Source: Costus lasius (taxonomy: Eukaryota; Streptophyta; Magnoliopsida; Zingiberales; Costaceae). Taken from it: a DNA stretch of 64,000 nt. The position numbers and the translations under genes are program-made. Numbering within the stretch: the first letter of the stretch is position 1; every line of letters begins with the position of its first letter. Location: the NCBI GenBank assembly GCA_027563935.2, contig CM050447.1, positions 16,023,501 through 16,087,500 on the forward strand, in the 5' to 3' direction. Of the stretch, positions 12,812 through 24,400 are shown piece by piece. The notes under the pieces are model-generated. The model was not told the origin of the DNA, did not search any database, and saw nothing but the letters and a program-made list of their open reading frames with translations.

Positions 12812-13700
12812 TTCTGGACTGGACCCTTTTGTTGGGTAATTTACCTGGTTCTTTTGGGCTGAACATTAGTTGGGCTTTGTTATTTGGACCTATAGGCCCA
12901 ACTCTAACTGGGAACAATACTTCCGTCATTAATCCACAAATATATTGCTTCTGGACTGGACCCATATGTTGGGTAATATTAAATGGGCTTTTACATTGGG
13001 CTGACAGTAGTTCATTCTAATTTGGACCTAGAGGCCCGACTCGAACTGGGAACAATTACTACCATCATTAATGCCCACTGTTGGGCTATATTGACAGGGC
13101 TTTTTATTGGGCTGAACATTATTCATGATTTTGTTATGTGGTCCCACAGGCCCAACTCGAACTGGGAATACGAGTATATTACTTCTGGACTGCACCCATT
13201 GTTGGGTTATACTAACTGGGCTTTTACATTGGGCTGAACATTAGTTCATGCATTTCTTATTTCGACCTACAGGCCCGACTCGAACTGGGAAGTGGGAACA
13301 ATACTTCCATCATTAATGGACAAAGATATTGTTTCTGGACTGGACCCATTGTTGGGTTTTATTGGCTGGGCTTTTTATTGGGCTCAACATTATTGATGAT
13401 TCTGTTATTTGGTCCCACGGGCCCAACTCGAACTAGGAACAATACTTCCATCATTAATACACAAGTATATTACTTCTGGACTGGACTCATTGTTGGGTTA
13501 TATTAACTGGGCGTTTACATTGGGCTGAACATTACTTCATGCTATTCTTATTTGGACCGACAGGGACGACATGAACTGGGAGCAATACTTTTACTTCTGG
13601 ACTGGACCCATTGTTGGGTTAAATTAACTAGGCTTGTTATTGGACTGAAAATTAATAAGCCTTTTGTTAATTGGACCTAGAGGCCCAACTCGTGCAGGGA
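12812..13700. repeat. tandem ~120-150-bp repeats rich in TGGGCT/GGCCCA upstream of the PPR gene
   Basis: About seven diverged units. Each contains, in order, TTCTGGACTGGACCCATTG, TTGGGTTATA, TTGGGCTGAACATTA, GGACCTACAGGCCCAACTCG and GAACAATACTTCCATCATTA. The TTCTGGACTG word sits at 12812, 12949, 13183, 13333, 13474 and 13595; a unit near 13067 lacks it. GGCCCA/TGGGCT (site II/UP1-type) words occur in almost every unit. Such words are established TCP-type elements in promoters of plant organelle-protein genes. The array ends about 110 bases before the PPR start codon. Confidence 0.85.
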
Positions 13701-13807
13701 ACAGTCAGCCGCCGCCAATCAATCGAAACTGCGAGTCTACGACCTCGCTCTCGGCTCCCTCCTGAAAACCCTCCCACTTCGAAGCCGCCCCCTTGCTCCA
13801 TGACCGC

Positions 13808-16207
13808 ATGAGATGGACGGCGGCAGCCAACAACGCCCCATCTCTTATCCGGAGAATGGGGGCCTCTTCCCTCTCCGCCTCCTCCTCCACCTGCACTGCA
13901 TCGGAGTCCGACTTCACCACCCTAACCTCGCCGGGCGGCCGAGATCTCGCCGTCTGCGATCGCGTACTAGTCGTTCTTCACACCGTTCCTTCTTTCGAGC
14001 CCCATCTCGACTTCCTCTCCCCGATCCTCACCCCGCACGTCGTCGCCGAGGTCCTCGCCGATCCCTCCGCCGCCAGCCTCGCCTTCCGCTTCTTCGCCTG
14101 GGCCTCCCGGCAGCCCCACCTCCGTAGCTGGGCCGCCCACAACCGCGTCATCTCCATTCTCCGCTCACCCGGCGGTTTCGACGCCGCCTGGGACGCCCTC
14201 GTGGAGCTCCGGCAGCAGGGCGTGCCCGTCGCTCCGGCCGCCTTCACCGTTCTCATGTCGGCCTATGCGGCCTCGGGAATGGCAGAGAGGGCCGTGGACG
14301 CTTTTGGACGGATGCCAGAGTTCGGCAGCCGCCCCAACACATTCGCCTTCAACACAATGCTGCAGATCCTCGTCGATAAAGATGTTATCTTGCTCGCCTT
14401 AGCGCTTTATAATCAGATGCTCAAGTCGGATTGCCGACCAAACCGTTCCACTTTTATCATTTTGATGGGGGGCCTGTGCAATGCAGGGAAGACCCAAGAC
14501 GCACTCGCACTGTTCGACGAAATGCTTCAACGAGGTATACTTCCAAATCGGATGGTCTATACTGTATTCCTCTCGTCGCTTTGTAAGGCTGGCCGACTCC
14601 CTGAAGCAAGTAGACTGTTGGAGTCCATGAAGCAAAAGAACTATAAACCCGACTTGGTTACGTACCATGCTCTGTTGAGTGGGTTTTGCAAGTCTGGGAA
14701 CATCGATGATGCTTTTGAGCTTCTCAAGGTATTTGAGGATGATGGATTTGTTTTGGACGTAATTGGTTATAGTTGTTTGATCGATGGATTATTCAAGGCT
14801 GGGAGGTTCGTGGAAGCCTGCCGATATTACAAGGAAATGTTGGATAAGAATGTAACTCCGGACTGCAAACTTTACACAATAATGATCAAGGGCTATTCAG
14901 AAATTGGTAAGGTTGAGGAAGCATTTTCCTTTTTGCTCGAGATGAGCCGTCGAAATATCGTCCCAGATACCTTCTGCTACAACACCATTATCAAGGGTCT
15001 TTGTGATATTGGGCTCTTGGACAGAGCTCGTTCACTCATCTTGGAGATATCACAGAACGATCGGTTCCTGGACTCTGCCACTTACACTATTATGATATGT
15101 GGATTATGTCAAGAAGGGCTTGTCAATGAGGCACGGAGGATATTTGAAGAGATGGAGAAGTTAGGGTGTGTCCCAACTGTGATGACATTTAATGCTCTGA
15201 TCAATGGGCTATGCAAGGCTGGGAAGTTGGAAGCAGCTCATATTCTCTTTTACAAGATGGAGATGGGGAAGAACCCTTCTCTATTCCTTCGGCTCTCTCA
15301 AGGGACTAACAGGATTCACGACACTGACAGCCTTCGTCAATTGGTCGAGGACATGTGCCTCTCTGGTCGTGTACTCAAAGCATACAAGCTTCTCCGTGGT
15401 ATCATCGATTGTGGTGTCGTACCTGATATTGTTACATATAACACACTGATCAATGGTTTGTGCAAGGCAGGGAACCTTGATGGAGCAATGAAGCTCTTCA
15501 AGGAAGTTCACATTAAGGGTCTCTCTCCTGACGCAGTCACATATGGAACACTCATTGATGGTCTTCTGAAGGGCCACAGAGAGGAGGAAGCTTCAATTAT
15601 TCATCAGCATATGTTACGGAGCGGATGCGAGCCTAGTTTGTCAATATATAGTACTCTAATGAGAACATTATGCAGGAAGAAAAAGGTTTGGCAAGCAGTG
15701 AGCCTTTGGTTGAACCATCTCTCACAGACGTGCGCGCTTCCTGAAGAAGCTGATGTAATCACGGCGGTGAGGAAACACTTCATACAAGAGAACATTGAAA
15801 AAGCAATTAGAGGCTTGGTTGAGATGGATCAAAAACGTGGTTTTACTGGTCCATTTCCCTACACAATTTGGCTCATTGGATATTGTCAGATGCACAAAAT
15901 TGAAGAAGCTCATAAGATATTTATGATCCTGACGGAGAACAAGATTGACGCCACTCCCCCCAGCTGTGCCCTTCTCATCAATTACCTGTGCCGGAAATGG
16001 AAGTTGGAATCAGCATTGAATGTCATGCTTTATGCCTTAGACAAAGGATTCATGTTTATGCAACCTGTGGGGAATCGCTTGATGAAGAGGCTCTGCATGC
16101 ATAACAAGAAGGATGCTGCTCGAGAACTGGCGCGAAGGATGCATCTTTCCGGATATGATATGGATGTTTATCTCCGAGCATCTACAAAAATTCTTTTGTA
16201 CAATTAG
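13808..16207 (+). CDS. P-class pentatricopeptide repeat protein (At1g79540-like)
   Basis: Intronless, 799 residues. PPR proteins bind organelle RNA one base per repeat, acting in RNA stability, splicing or translation. Repeated 35-residue units with signatures such as PNRSTFIILMGGLC, PNRMVYTVFLSSLCKAGR, PDLVTYHALLSGFCKSG, PDTFCYNTIIKGLCDIG and PDIVTYNTLINGLCKAGNLD run from about residue 140 to 750. There is no E, DYW or SMR tail, so it is a P-class protein. The N-terminus is Arg/Ser-rich and poor in acidic residues, fitting a mitochondrial (or plastid) transit peptide. The first ATG, at 13808, was chosen. Wording around VILLALALYNQMLKSDCRPN is very like Arabidopsis At1g79540 (from memory, not searched). 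Length fits that protein (about 780). The promoter side is a site II-rich repeat array. Confidence 0.92.
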   Translation: MRWTAAANNAPSLIRRMGASSLSASSSTCTASESDFTTLTSPGGRDLAVCDRVLVVLHTVPSFEPHLDFLSPILTPHVVAEVLADPSAASLAFRFFAWASRQPHLRSWAAHNRVISILRSPGGFDAAWDALVELRQQGVPVAPAAFTVLMSAYAASGMAERAVDAFGRMPEFGSRPNTFAFNTMLQILVDKDVILLALALYNQMLKSDCRPNRSTFIILMGGLCNAGKTQDALALFDEMLQRGILPNRMVYTVFLSSLCKAGRLPEASRLLESMKQKNYKPDLVTYHALLSGFCKSGNIDDAFELLKVFEDDGFVLDVIGYSCLIDGLFKAGRFVEACRYYKEMLDKNVTPDCKLYTIMIKGYSEIGKVEEAFSFLLEMSRRNIVPDTFCYNTIIKGLCDIGLLDRARSLILEISQNDRFLDSATYTIMICGLCQEGLVNEARRIFEEMEKLGCVPTVMTFNALINGLCKAGKLEAAHILFYKMEMGKNPSLFLRLSQGTNRIHDTDSLRQLVEDMCLSGRVLKAYKLLRGIIDCGVVPDIVTYNTLINGLCKAGNLDGAMKLFKEVHIKGLSPDAVTYGTLIDGLLKGHREEEASIIHQHMLRSGCEPSLSIYSTLMRTLCRKKKVWQAVSLWLNHLSQTCALPEEADVITAVRKHFIQENIEKAIRGLVEMDQKRGFTGPFPYTIWLIGYCQMHKIEEAHKIFMILTENKIDATPPSCALLINYLCRKWKLESALNVMLYALDKGFMFMQPVGNRLMKRLCMHNKKDAARELARRMHLSGYDMDVYLRASTKILLYN

Positions 16208-18482
16208 ACTGGATACAGCTGAATTTTGCCTGCAACAAGAGCAATTGAATGCGGTGAGGATTTATTGCTTCTCTTGCGTTTTAACTAGTTTGTTGATAAC
16301 CCATTACTGTAGTTGAGTTAAACATGATTTTGTTGTTTCCCTGTGCGTTTTTAAAATCCACATCGAAATCTTGTAACATTAATGAATAATTGTTCATTAG
16401 AAAAAGTTTAATAGAATTTTCTTGTCTTGGTACAATTTTGAGTTATCCAATATGCAAATCCTCCATATGCAAGTTTTTTGCTCACTGTAGTCCGAGGCTT
16501 CATTTTCGAAATAGCTTTTGTTTCTGATATTTGTTGTAAGAAATTAGCTACCCAAAGATTTGTGATTTCGAATAGTGAAGTGTTTTATCTTCACAACTAA
16601 TTCGATATGATGATTGTACTGTGATATGCATGCTAAAATATTTGTTAAGATTGATCAAATTTGTGCTTATTGGACAAAGTGACAATGTTTATTATCAGTT
16701 TCTTTTGTCTATGTAAGTGAGTCTTTACTATATTTTGGAGAAGAATGATAAACTGAGTTAATTGAGATTGATATCCTTTTCTTCTCTCCTTTTCTTCTAC
16801 TCTCACCTTATTTCCCACGGGCAAAGTTTTTTTTATTTATCCTTCTTATCTAACAAATAAGCTTTCTATTTGTCATAGCTTCACACTTGCATTGCGTCAT
16901 TTCCCTATTTTGATATAAGAATACATCATTAAAATCTAGTGCAAGACGGGCCACTCGTCTCCCTGAACAAGCCAACAATTCCAATATAAAATAAGGGTTG
17001 CCAAATAACCAAGACTCATAAATCCAAGATAGTTTATGCTACATATCACTATGCAGATTAATTTTTAAATAAATCCATATATTCTAGATTTGAACTTAGA
17101 TCTAAAACCTAGTCAAATTAGATTTTTTTTTCTATCAAAATTGAGTTAGTTCAGGTCAGATATGAGTATTTTTTTCATCCCATGTAAAAATTAACTCATG
17201 CTATACCAAAGAGTCGATCTTTGTTGAAGGGTGGAAACACAATCCTCCTAACTAAATAGGGCCACCTAACTAGTGTTTTTTGTGAACAAAAAAAATTTCT
17301 AGACTTAGTGGGGTAAAGCTTTTTCCCGTAGAAACACAATCCTCGTAACTAAATAGGGCCATCTAACTAGTGTTTTTTGTGAACAAAAAAATTTCAAGAC
17401 TTGGTGGGGTAAAGCTTTTTCCCGTTTAGCCATTGATGTGTATAAGAGTTTAGATTGCCTTTAGTTAAAGAAAGGAGCCATCTTTTGGTCTTAAATCTTT
17501 ACAATTAGATAAGCACTAAGTTATCAACAAGAGTAAATATGAGACTGGAGGGGGCCCCTACCTAATGCCTTTTGTTACTCTATAATTTTGTAGAGGGGTG
17601 ACCGTTGATGATAATAAAAAAGGGTGAAAACACACGCCTCAATCCACCTAATGAACATAGGAGAATAGAAAAGTCTCATAGCATCAGATATATAATAGCT
17701 TTCTACAGCATTTCTGAATTATATATGTTTAGACAAAGATTCAATTGCAAACAAAAAGCTTTGTTAAATAAACATTTAAGAAAAAGCATTCGAGCTTATA
17801 CTTGAATAAAATAGAAGCTATATTTTGTCATTTGATTTGCATCGTTTTGTACCAAATCATAACAAAACAGTAATTAACCGTAACCTCGTGTTTCTAATAT
17901 ATTGACGATGTAGAAAGTTCGACCTGATAGAGTCACCTCAGGAATTTGGTTGTTTCTTGAGTTCCTTCTATTTCGGCCTTTGACATGCTTGAAGTAAAAT
18001 TGACAAAGATGAGTGGGCTCATTTGAACCCAGATTAATCATTTTCATCAGTATTCTAGCAATACAGAAAATGAAAACTGACACAGTATTAAACTGAACCC
18101 TGAAGTTTGGATGAATATTTGACAATGTATCAGAATTCAAGCCTCCGTGATCAAACATGCACATCATGGACGCTCAAAAAACAAGTGCACATGATATAAA
18201 TGTAGTCTAGAGAACTGGTTCTCAATAGAACTTTAGAGACTTTATTTCGTCTCATGTTCCATCGGTGTCGCCATTTCCAATTCCATGCTTGAATCTTGCC
18301 GCATTTTATATTCATATATACTAGAATCGTAGCAACTATTATCTAACCACAGATGAACCTTTGACGTTACCAGAATTATACAGAAAACTCATTTGATTCG
18401 TACTCTGGAGCAAAAAATGGGTTGTTGTTGTCCTTCGCGCCAAAATCAGCTGCTTTGTACCCACTGAAATACAATGGAAGAT
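16208..18482. other. intergenic DNA between the convergent PPR and NHD1 genes
   Basis: Both gene ends point into this spacer, so it should hold two 3'UTRs. It is AT-rich with no coding sequence recognised. The only clear structure is a two-copy tandem repeat at 17.23-17.43 kb. Confidence 0.55.
17234..17427. repeat. two-copy ~97-bp tandem repeat
   Basis: Copies start at 17234 and 17331 with GAAACACAATCCTC and both end in GGGGTAAAGCTTTTTCCCGT. They are nearly identical, so the duplication looks young. No known element termini were seen. Confidence 0.85.
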
Positions 18483-21400
18483 CTACGGTCCCGAAATAAA
18501 TGGGAGCTCAGCCAAGGAGGTTGGCAGAGAGAGATGAAAGTTATGAGCTCCCAGGTATGCAACGATTCCGGCAGCATAACCAGCTAAAGCAAAACCACTC
18601 ACCTGAAAGAAATACGGTTAACTAGTGTAAAAAACTAAATCATTAATTATTTTTTTTCGGAAGAAACTCATAGTCACGATAAGAAAAAAGGATTCTTAGT
18701 CATTGAAAGATGAAAAGACTAAAAAAGCAAAATTTTTGTGACTAATGTAGGAAAATTAAGTCCGTAGAGCAATATTTACTTGTTTGTGCATTAACCGATT
18801 ACCTTGCGAAGATACCAAAAGAAATCCACTTTCTCCATGCCCATAAATGCAACCCCAGCTGCAGACCCTATAATAAGCATGGATCCCCCAGTTCCAGCAC
18901 AAAAAGCAATAAGCTGCCAAAATTCAGAGTCTTGCGGAAAAGATGTCAAGTTATACATTCCTATTGTTGCTGCCACAAGTGGCACATTGTCTATGATTGC
19001 TGAGACTACTCCTATTGCACTTGCAATCAATTCAGCATTTGGAATACGTGCATCAAGGTAGTTTGCCAACTCCCTTAGAACTCCAGCAGACTCCAAGCTA
19101 GAAAGGACAAATACCAACATGAAATTCCGATTAAGTCTTGAAGAGAAATAAATCATGATTCAACTAAGACTTTTTTGGAACAAATTTCAAGGCATCGAGT
19201 ATATTATCTGATTTCTTTGTGTTTTTCTTAAAATACTTAATCATTGAACAGGACATCAAGTATGATAATTTTTAACTAATTCAAAATGTGAGGCGTAGAC
19301 CAATAATTCCAATTATCAAAATGTCCGATGGTTATGCCAGTATGATGACGAAAACAACACCAAAGGTGAAATTTAGTCTGAAGAGCAAACATATTTCGGA
19401 GGTATAATGTGCCCAAGAATCCCAGTGTGTAACACGTGCATATTAGAATGCAACTAATTTGCTTTGCCAAGTGGCAAAGAAGTTGTTTGCTGTACCTGCT
19501 TACTGACAAAAGAATGCCTAAAAAGAAAAGTACTCCTTGTGTATCAATACGAGACAAGGCTTGTGGTACTTTCAATTTTTGCCTTCCTGAATCCCCAAAA
19601 TGAATTGCATCTGTTAAAATCCACAAAACTCCTAGTCCAAGCAGTATGCCCATGAAAGGTGGCAAGCCTGTTATGCCTTTAAATACTGGAACAAACAGTA
19701 AAGCTCCTATACCAACAGCAAAAACAAGCTGCCCTCTAGGAGCCATTTGCTCTGATGCTAAAACATTGGAGCGTTTCTCAGATTTCCCACTAACTTCACT
19801 GCCATACAACAAAGAAAAAGAAAGGAAAATTTAGTTTTTGCTATACAAATCACGTTAAATAGCGTCAATCATTAAATACCTAGTCAGGGACATCAAAGCG
19901 AGAGGGACAGCTAAGGAAATGGCCGAGGGAACAAACAAATCCTGCAACCAGTAATGAACATCGGCATTTTCAATCTCATTTTAGTAAGAGAAGAAAGAAA
20001 CAGCTCCATGAAAACCTCTAAGCATGGCTAGCTAAATTTAATAATTATTCGATAAAACAAATTGGACAATAGAGTACACATAACCAAAAACCAAATATCA
20101 CAAAAGAAAACACCTGATGATATTGGCTATTGTGGAAAGGGATGAACTTTAAGTTTGAGCAACCAGAAGATGAATCATCCATTCAGACATGTAATAAACT
20201 AAACGTAGATCTTTTATACACATCTCCTAACTGATTGATCCTCTTTTCAGTATCTTTGTTACAGTGCAATCAAAGCAGCAGCACTACACTTGCTGACAGA
20301 TCTTGTTAATATCTTTGTTGCAATCGCAATATCAGCAGCAGCAATAAAAATTTGATAAAGGCAGCACATTTCCGTTCAATTTTTCTCAAGAATAATATGA
20401 TGTTATTGGCTTAACTTAATTTTATAAAACTAAACTTCAAATCTTCCTCGTGAAGTGTACTGTATTTATGGATGCGCAAGCAGACTTCTCTAACCAACAG
20501 GATGCGCAAAATTCCTGTTGTAGTTGACACTAGTTCCGGCATTTTCAATTCAAATATTATATTGAAGACCTATCATGAGATGCAATATCTAACATATACA
20601 CATTCCAATCTAATTGAATTATGCTAACAAACGTATGTTACTCCGGTCAATATTGAAGACCAGAAACAAGAGAGTAGAAGCTCATCCCATAGTGAAAAGT
20701 AAACTACTGTGATCTCAGAGTCTGTGATCTTGATAGTGGCTGAATAGCCAAAAAAGCACTCTTAAACTTTGCCACAATCTAAAAACCGAGTTAATCACCA
20801 TAATGTAGATGTTGGCAAAAAGATACAGCTGCTCAGAGCTCTTCATTTATTTGGATATTTTCAGCTAGTGAGACAAAAAAAAAAAAGAACACATTTCTTT
20901 GTGTATATTTAGAGTATACCTTCATAGTCTGCAAAGTGGAAATCTGACCATTAATCCACAACATAGTAGTTGTCACATCACCTATGGGTGTCCATGCACC
21001 ACCAGCATTGGCTGCTATTACGACAACAGCACCCAAAAATCTGTCACATCATATGCTAAAACCATAAAATATCTTTATTCAGAGCTTTGGCTAAATTGGA
21101 GTTAAATGTAGCAGAGAATATAGTTGATTGGATGTCAGAATGAAATTAAAAAAAATAGAAATATGAATATCTATATAGTACAATAATGGTCGAAATCTTT
21201 CTGTCAGCCTCCATCACATATGATAGCTTATTGTGTTTGCTAGATGACGTTGAGTTAGTGGTAGGAGTAAACTGATACAAGTCCCTAGAGGTCAGCTAGT
21301 GCGTAGGGTTCAGAAATCACATTTCCACGGTATTTAACAAAATTTAGCTATAATCAACAGTTTTGTTCACACATGCAACAAAAAATTGAAGTATGATGAT

Positions 21401-24400
21401 CCTGAAACTAGGTTTTTTAGCCGGTGTGAAAAAATTAATTTAATTGCACACTTTGATAAGGAATAGCATCACTTCAGCATCTCCCTAGGACTTCTCTTCC
21501 AGCTACCAATTAAAATATATGAATAGTGGACTGTTATAGATTTTCACATAAGAGCTTGTGTTGTTCGTATACTCGCTTGTTTTCAGTAATATCTTGCTTT
21601 TATGCTTGAAAGAGAAGTATACATCATATTGTTCCTTCTAATAAATTCATTAGTAGAACAAGTTCACAAACTAGATCCTCACAATCTTTATTAGCAAATG
21701 TTGATTGCTTTTCCAAAATATGCAATAAAGAGGACAAGCTAATAATAAAAATTAGCAACTTTTGATTATTAAAATGATTTATAGGTTAGTAATATATCCA
21801 TGGACACAAATTGCAAGAACATGATTTATGAAAAAATTAGGTGACGCATAGATCATTATGAGAAGGGAGGTTAAGACTATGTCTACGAACCAAATTTGCA
21901 TATTGTAGAATGTAAATAAGACTCTTATGCTAATATCTTTACTGTGTAAACAAGATCAACCATCAATATCAGTAAGTATATTATAAAATTTTTCCATTGA
22001 TATAGAGGTCATATAACTGGGGATGACAATAGGTCTTTTAGGCATTCTCATCTAGCTAAAGCTGTTTTAGTGAGTTTAGGAGTAAGAGAGTACACTTCTG
22101 CTAATGAACCCATTAATCATGTTCAATTCTGGTAAGCGTAGGAGAATAGTAGTAACCCAAAAACGTTCAGGTATGCAAGTAGTATTTTGACTAAATCATT
22201 TTTGGGTTTTGCTAAAGCAAATTTTGTAGGCAACTAGCTCACGTTGTTACCATCGGTACTGACCTTGCAAATGAGATAAATTTTTAAGAAACAAAAATAA
22301 GGGCAAAAAATGAATCATACTTCCTGTACTCTGACGGTGGTACTAGCTTTCTTAGTAAGGAAACCATTACAATGGTTGATGTTAGATTGTCAAGAACCGA
22401 ACTCATGAAAAAAGTTACAAAACCAACCTGTAATGTACATCATGGAACAATCAGCATAAAAATAAACTACACATTCACAAGATATATTGCAGAAGTATAA
22501 TACACAAAGACTAAAATTTTGTGGTTCTAAATACAAGGAACAAGTTTCCCACATAAAACACCAAAAAAGAGAATTTAGCAGTTTTTTTTATAAAAAAACT
22601 TTGAGATAGAACCAAAAGAAAATGACAAACATGACCAAGTTCACAAAGCAATTTTCAACTACTAAGCATAATTGGAACCTTTACCAGGAACATGGCATTA
22701 GATAACATATGCTCAGAAATAGTCACAAACTCACCTCAGATAGTGTTTATCTTTATAGCAACAATCAAATATCTTTTAAGTAATTTTTCTCAGACAAAAT
22801 AGACTGGAGGGGAAGCTCAAAGAAGTTCCAGCATTGTCGCTGAATGTTATTTAGAAGATGCTCAGACCAGCAACAAATCAGTACATGTGTAGTCATTAAC
22901 CAAAGTCAATACGACCAATGCAAGACCAGATCATGTCTGTAAACATTTGCAACCATACTTTACATTGCATGAGACAGGAATTCTAGTCCAATACCTAAAC
23001 CAACATATGTATGTCAATTGTGACAAAATATAATTAATTATACTGTATTATATTTAACAAATAGATCATTGCAAGATAGAAATTATTAAAAAAACTATAT
23101 AAATACTGAAGTAAACTTGAATGCTAGACAATAGCCTTACAAAGTTAATGGGATCAAGCTCCTCGATGAGCTTACTGGGGTTTTTATGGGGCATCATGCC
23201 CGTTGGAGGGTTGATGCCCTTGCCAAGCAATGTTGCTGGCACTATCATGCCCGTTGGAGGGTTGATGCCCTTGCCAGGCAATGTTGCTAGCGCTAGACAA
23301 GATTTTGATCAATTGTTATTTCTGAGAACTTCATTACTTTTTATTTTTAAAAAAAATACATAATCTATTAAAGTGATGACACCACCAACATATTTTTTCT
23401 ATAGAATATCCTAAAAAATAATTATTACTATTATTTTTTTAAATACATAATCTATTAAAGTGATGATACTACCAACATATTTTTTTATAGAATATCCTAA
23501 AAAAGAATAATTACTTTTATATAGTCCATTACATGAAATTTTTTTAATTTATATTAATAAAATACCTAGTTTTATTTATTTAACATAATTGATACCTATT
23601 CAATTACTTTTATATTTTTATATTATTTTTCAATAATAATTAATCATCATGCATTATACTTCAAATTATATATGAATAATTAACTCTTAAGATACTATAG
23701 CTAATGGAATGATTTATTCATACAATTTAATAGGCCGTTAGCATTTTTATCACAACTAATTCTTAGTTATCCATTTTATACATTTCAGGAATTGAATAAA
23801 AAATATCATAGACATATTCCTGTGCTAAATATCTTATAATATAAACATATTATCTATTCTATCATATTTGAATATGACCCTTTTCCCCATTTTCATGAAA
23901 AGCATAGGGATCAACATTGGCATGCCACATTGCGACTCTAGCTGAGCCTCAATTAGGCATTGCCGATGAGTTCATCAACTATCAACGCTAGAAGGTGGGC
24001 CTTTGGACTCCGAAATCCTTCCCAAAGCTATGGCCTTCCAAATTGGCCTCAATTTGGCCATTTCCCAAGGTGTTGATGATGTCAATTTGGATCATGTTAT
24101 CGATGTCACTTGTTGCAAAGCACAAAAGAAGCCTGAAGACATATAGAAGAAGAAAATAGGAGGAAGATAGCACCAAAACTTAATCATCCTAAAGCCGTCC
24201 TGCTGAAACAAGTGTAATGATTTAGTTTAACCAATCTTTTTCAAGTTTCAACCATTAAAAGAAGAAAATTTACCACTTAAAGATTCACAATAAATCAATA
24301 TTTCCAACATATCAATATTTCTATTATGGGGTTTTCTTCAACCTATGCTGCCATTTCTAATCATTTTTCAATCCCTCGGATTTCTTCAAGCAACCTTGCT

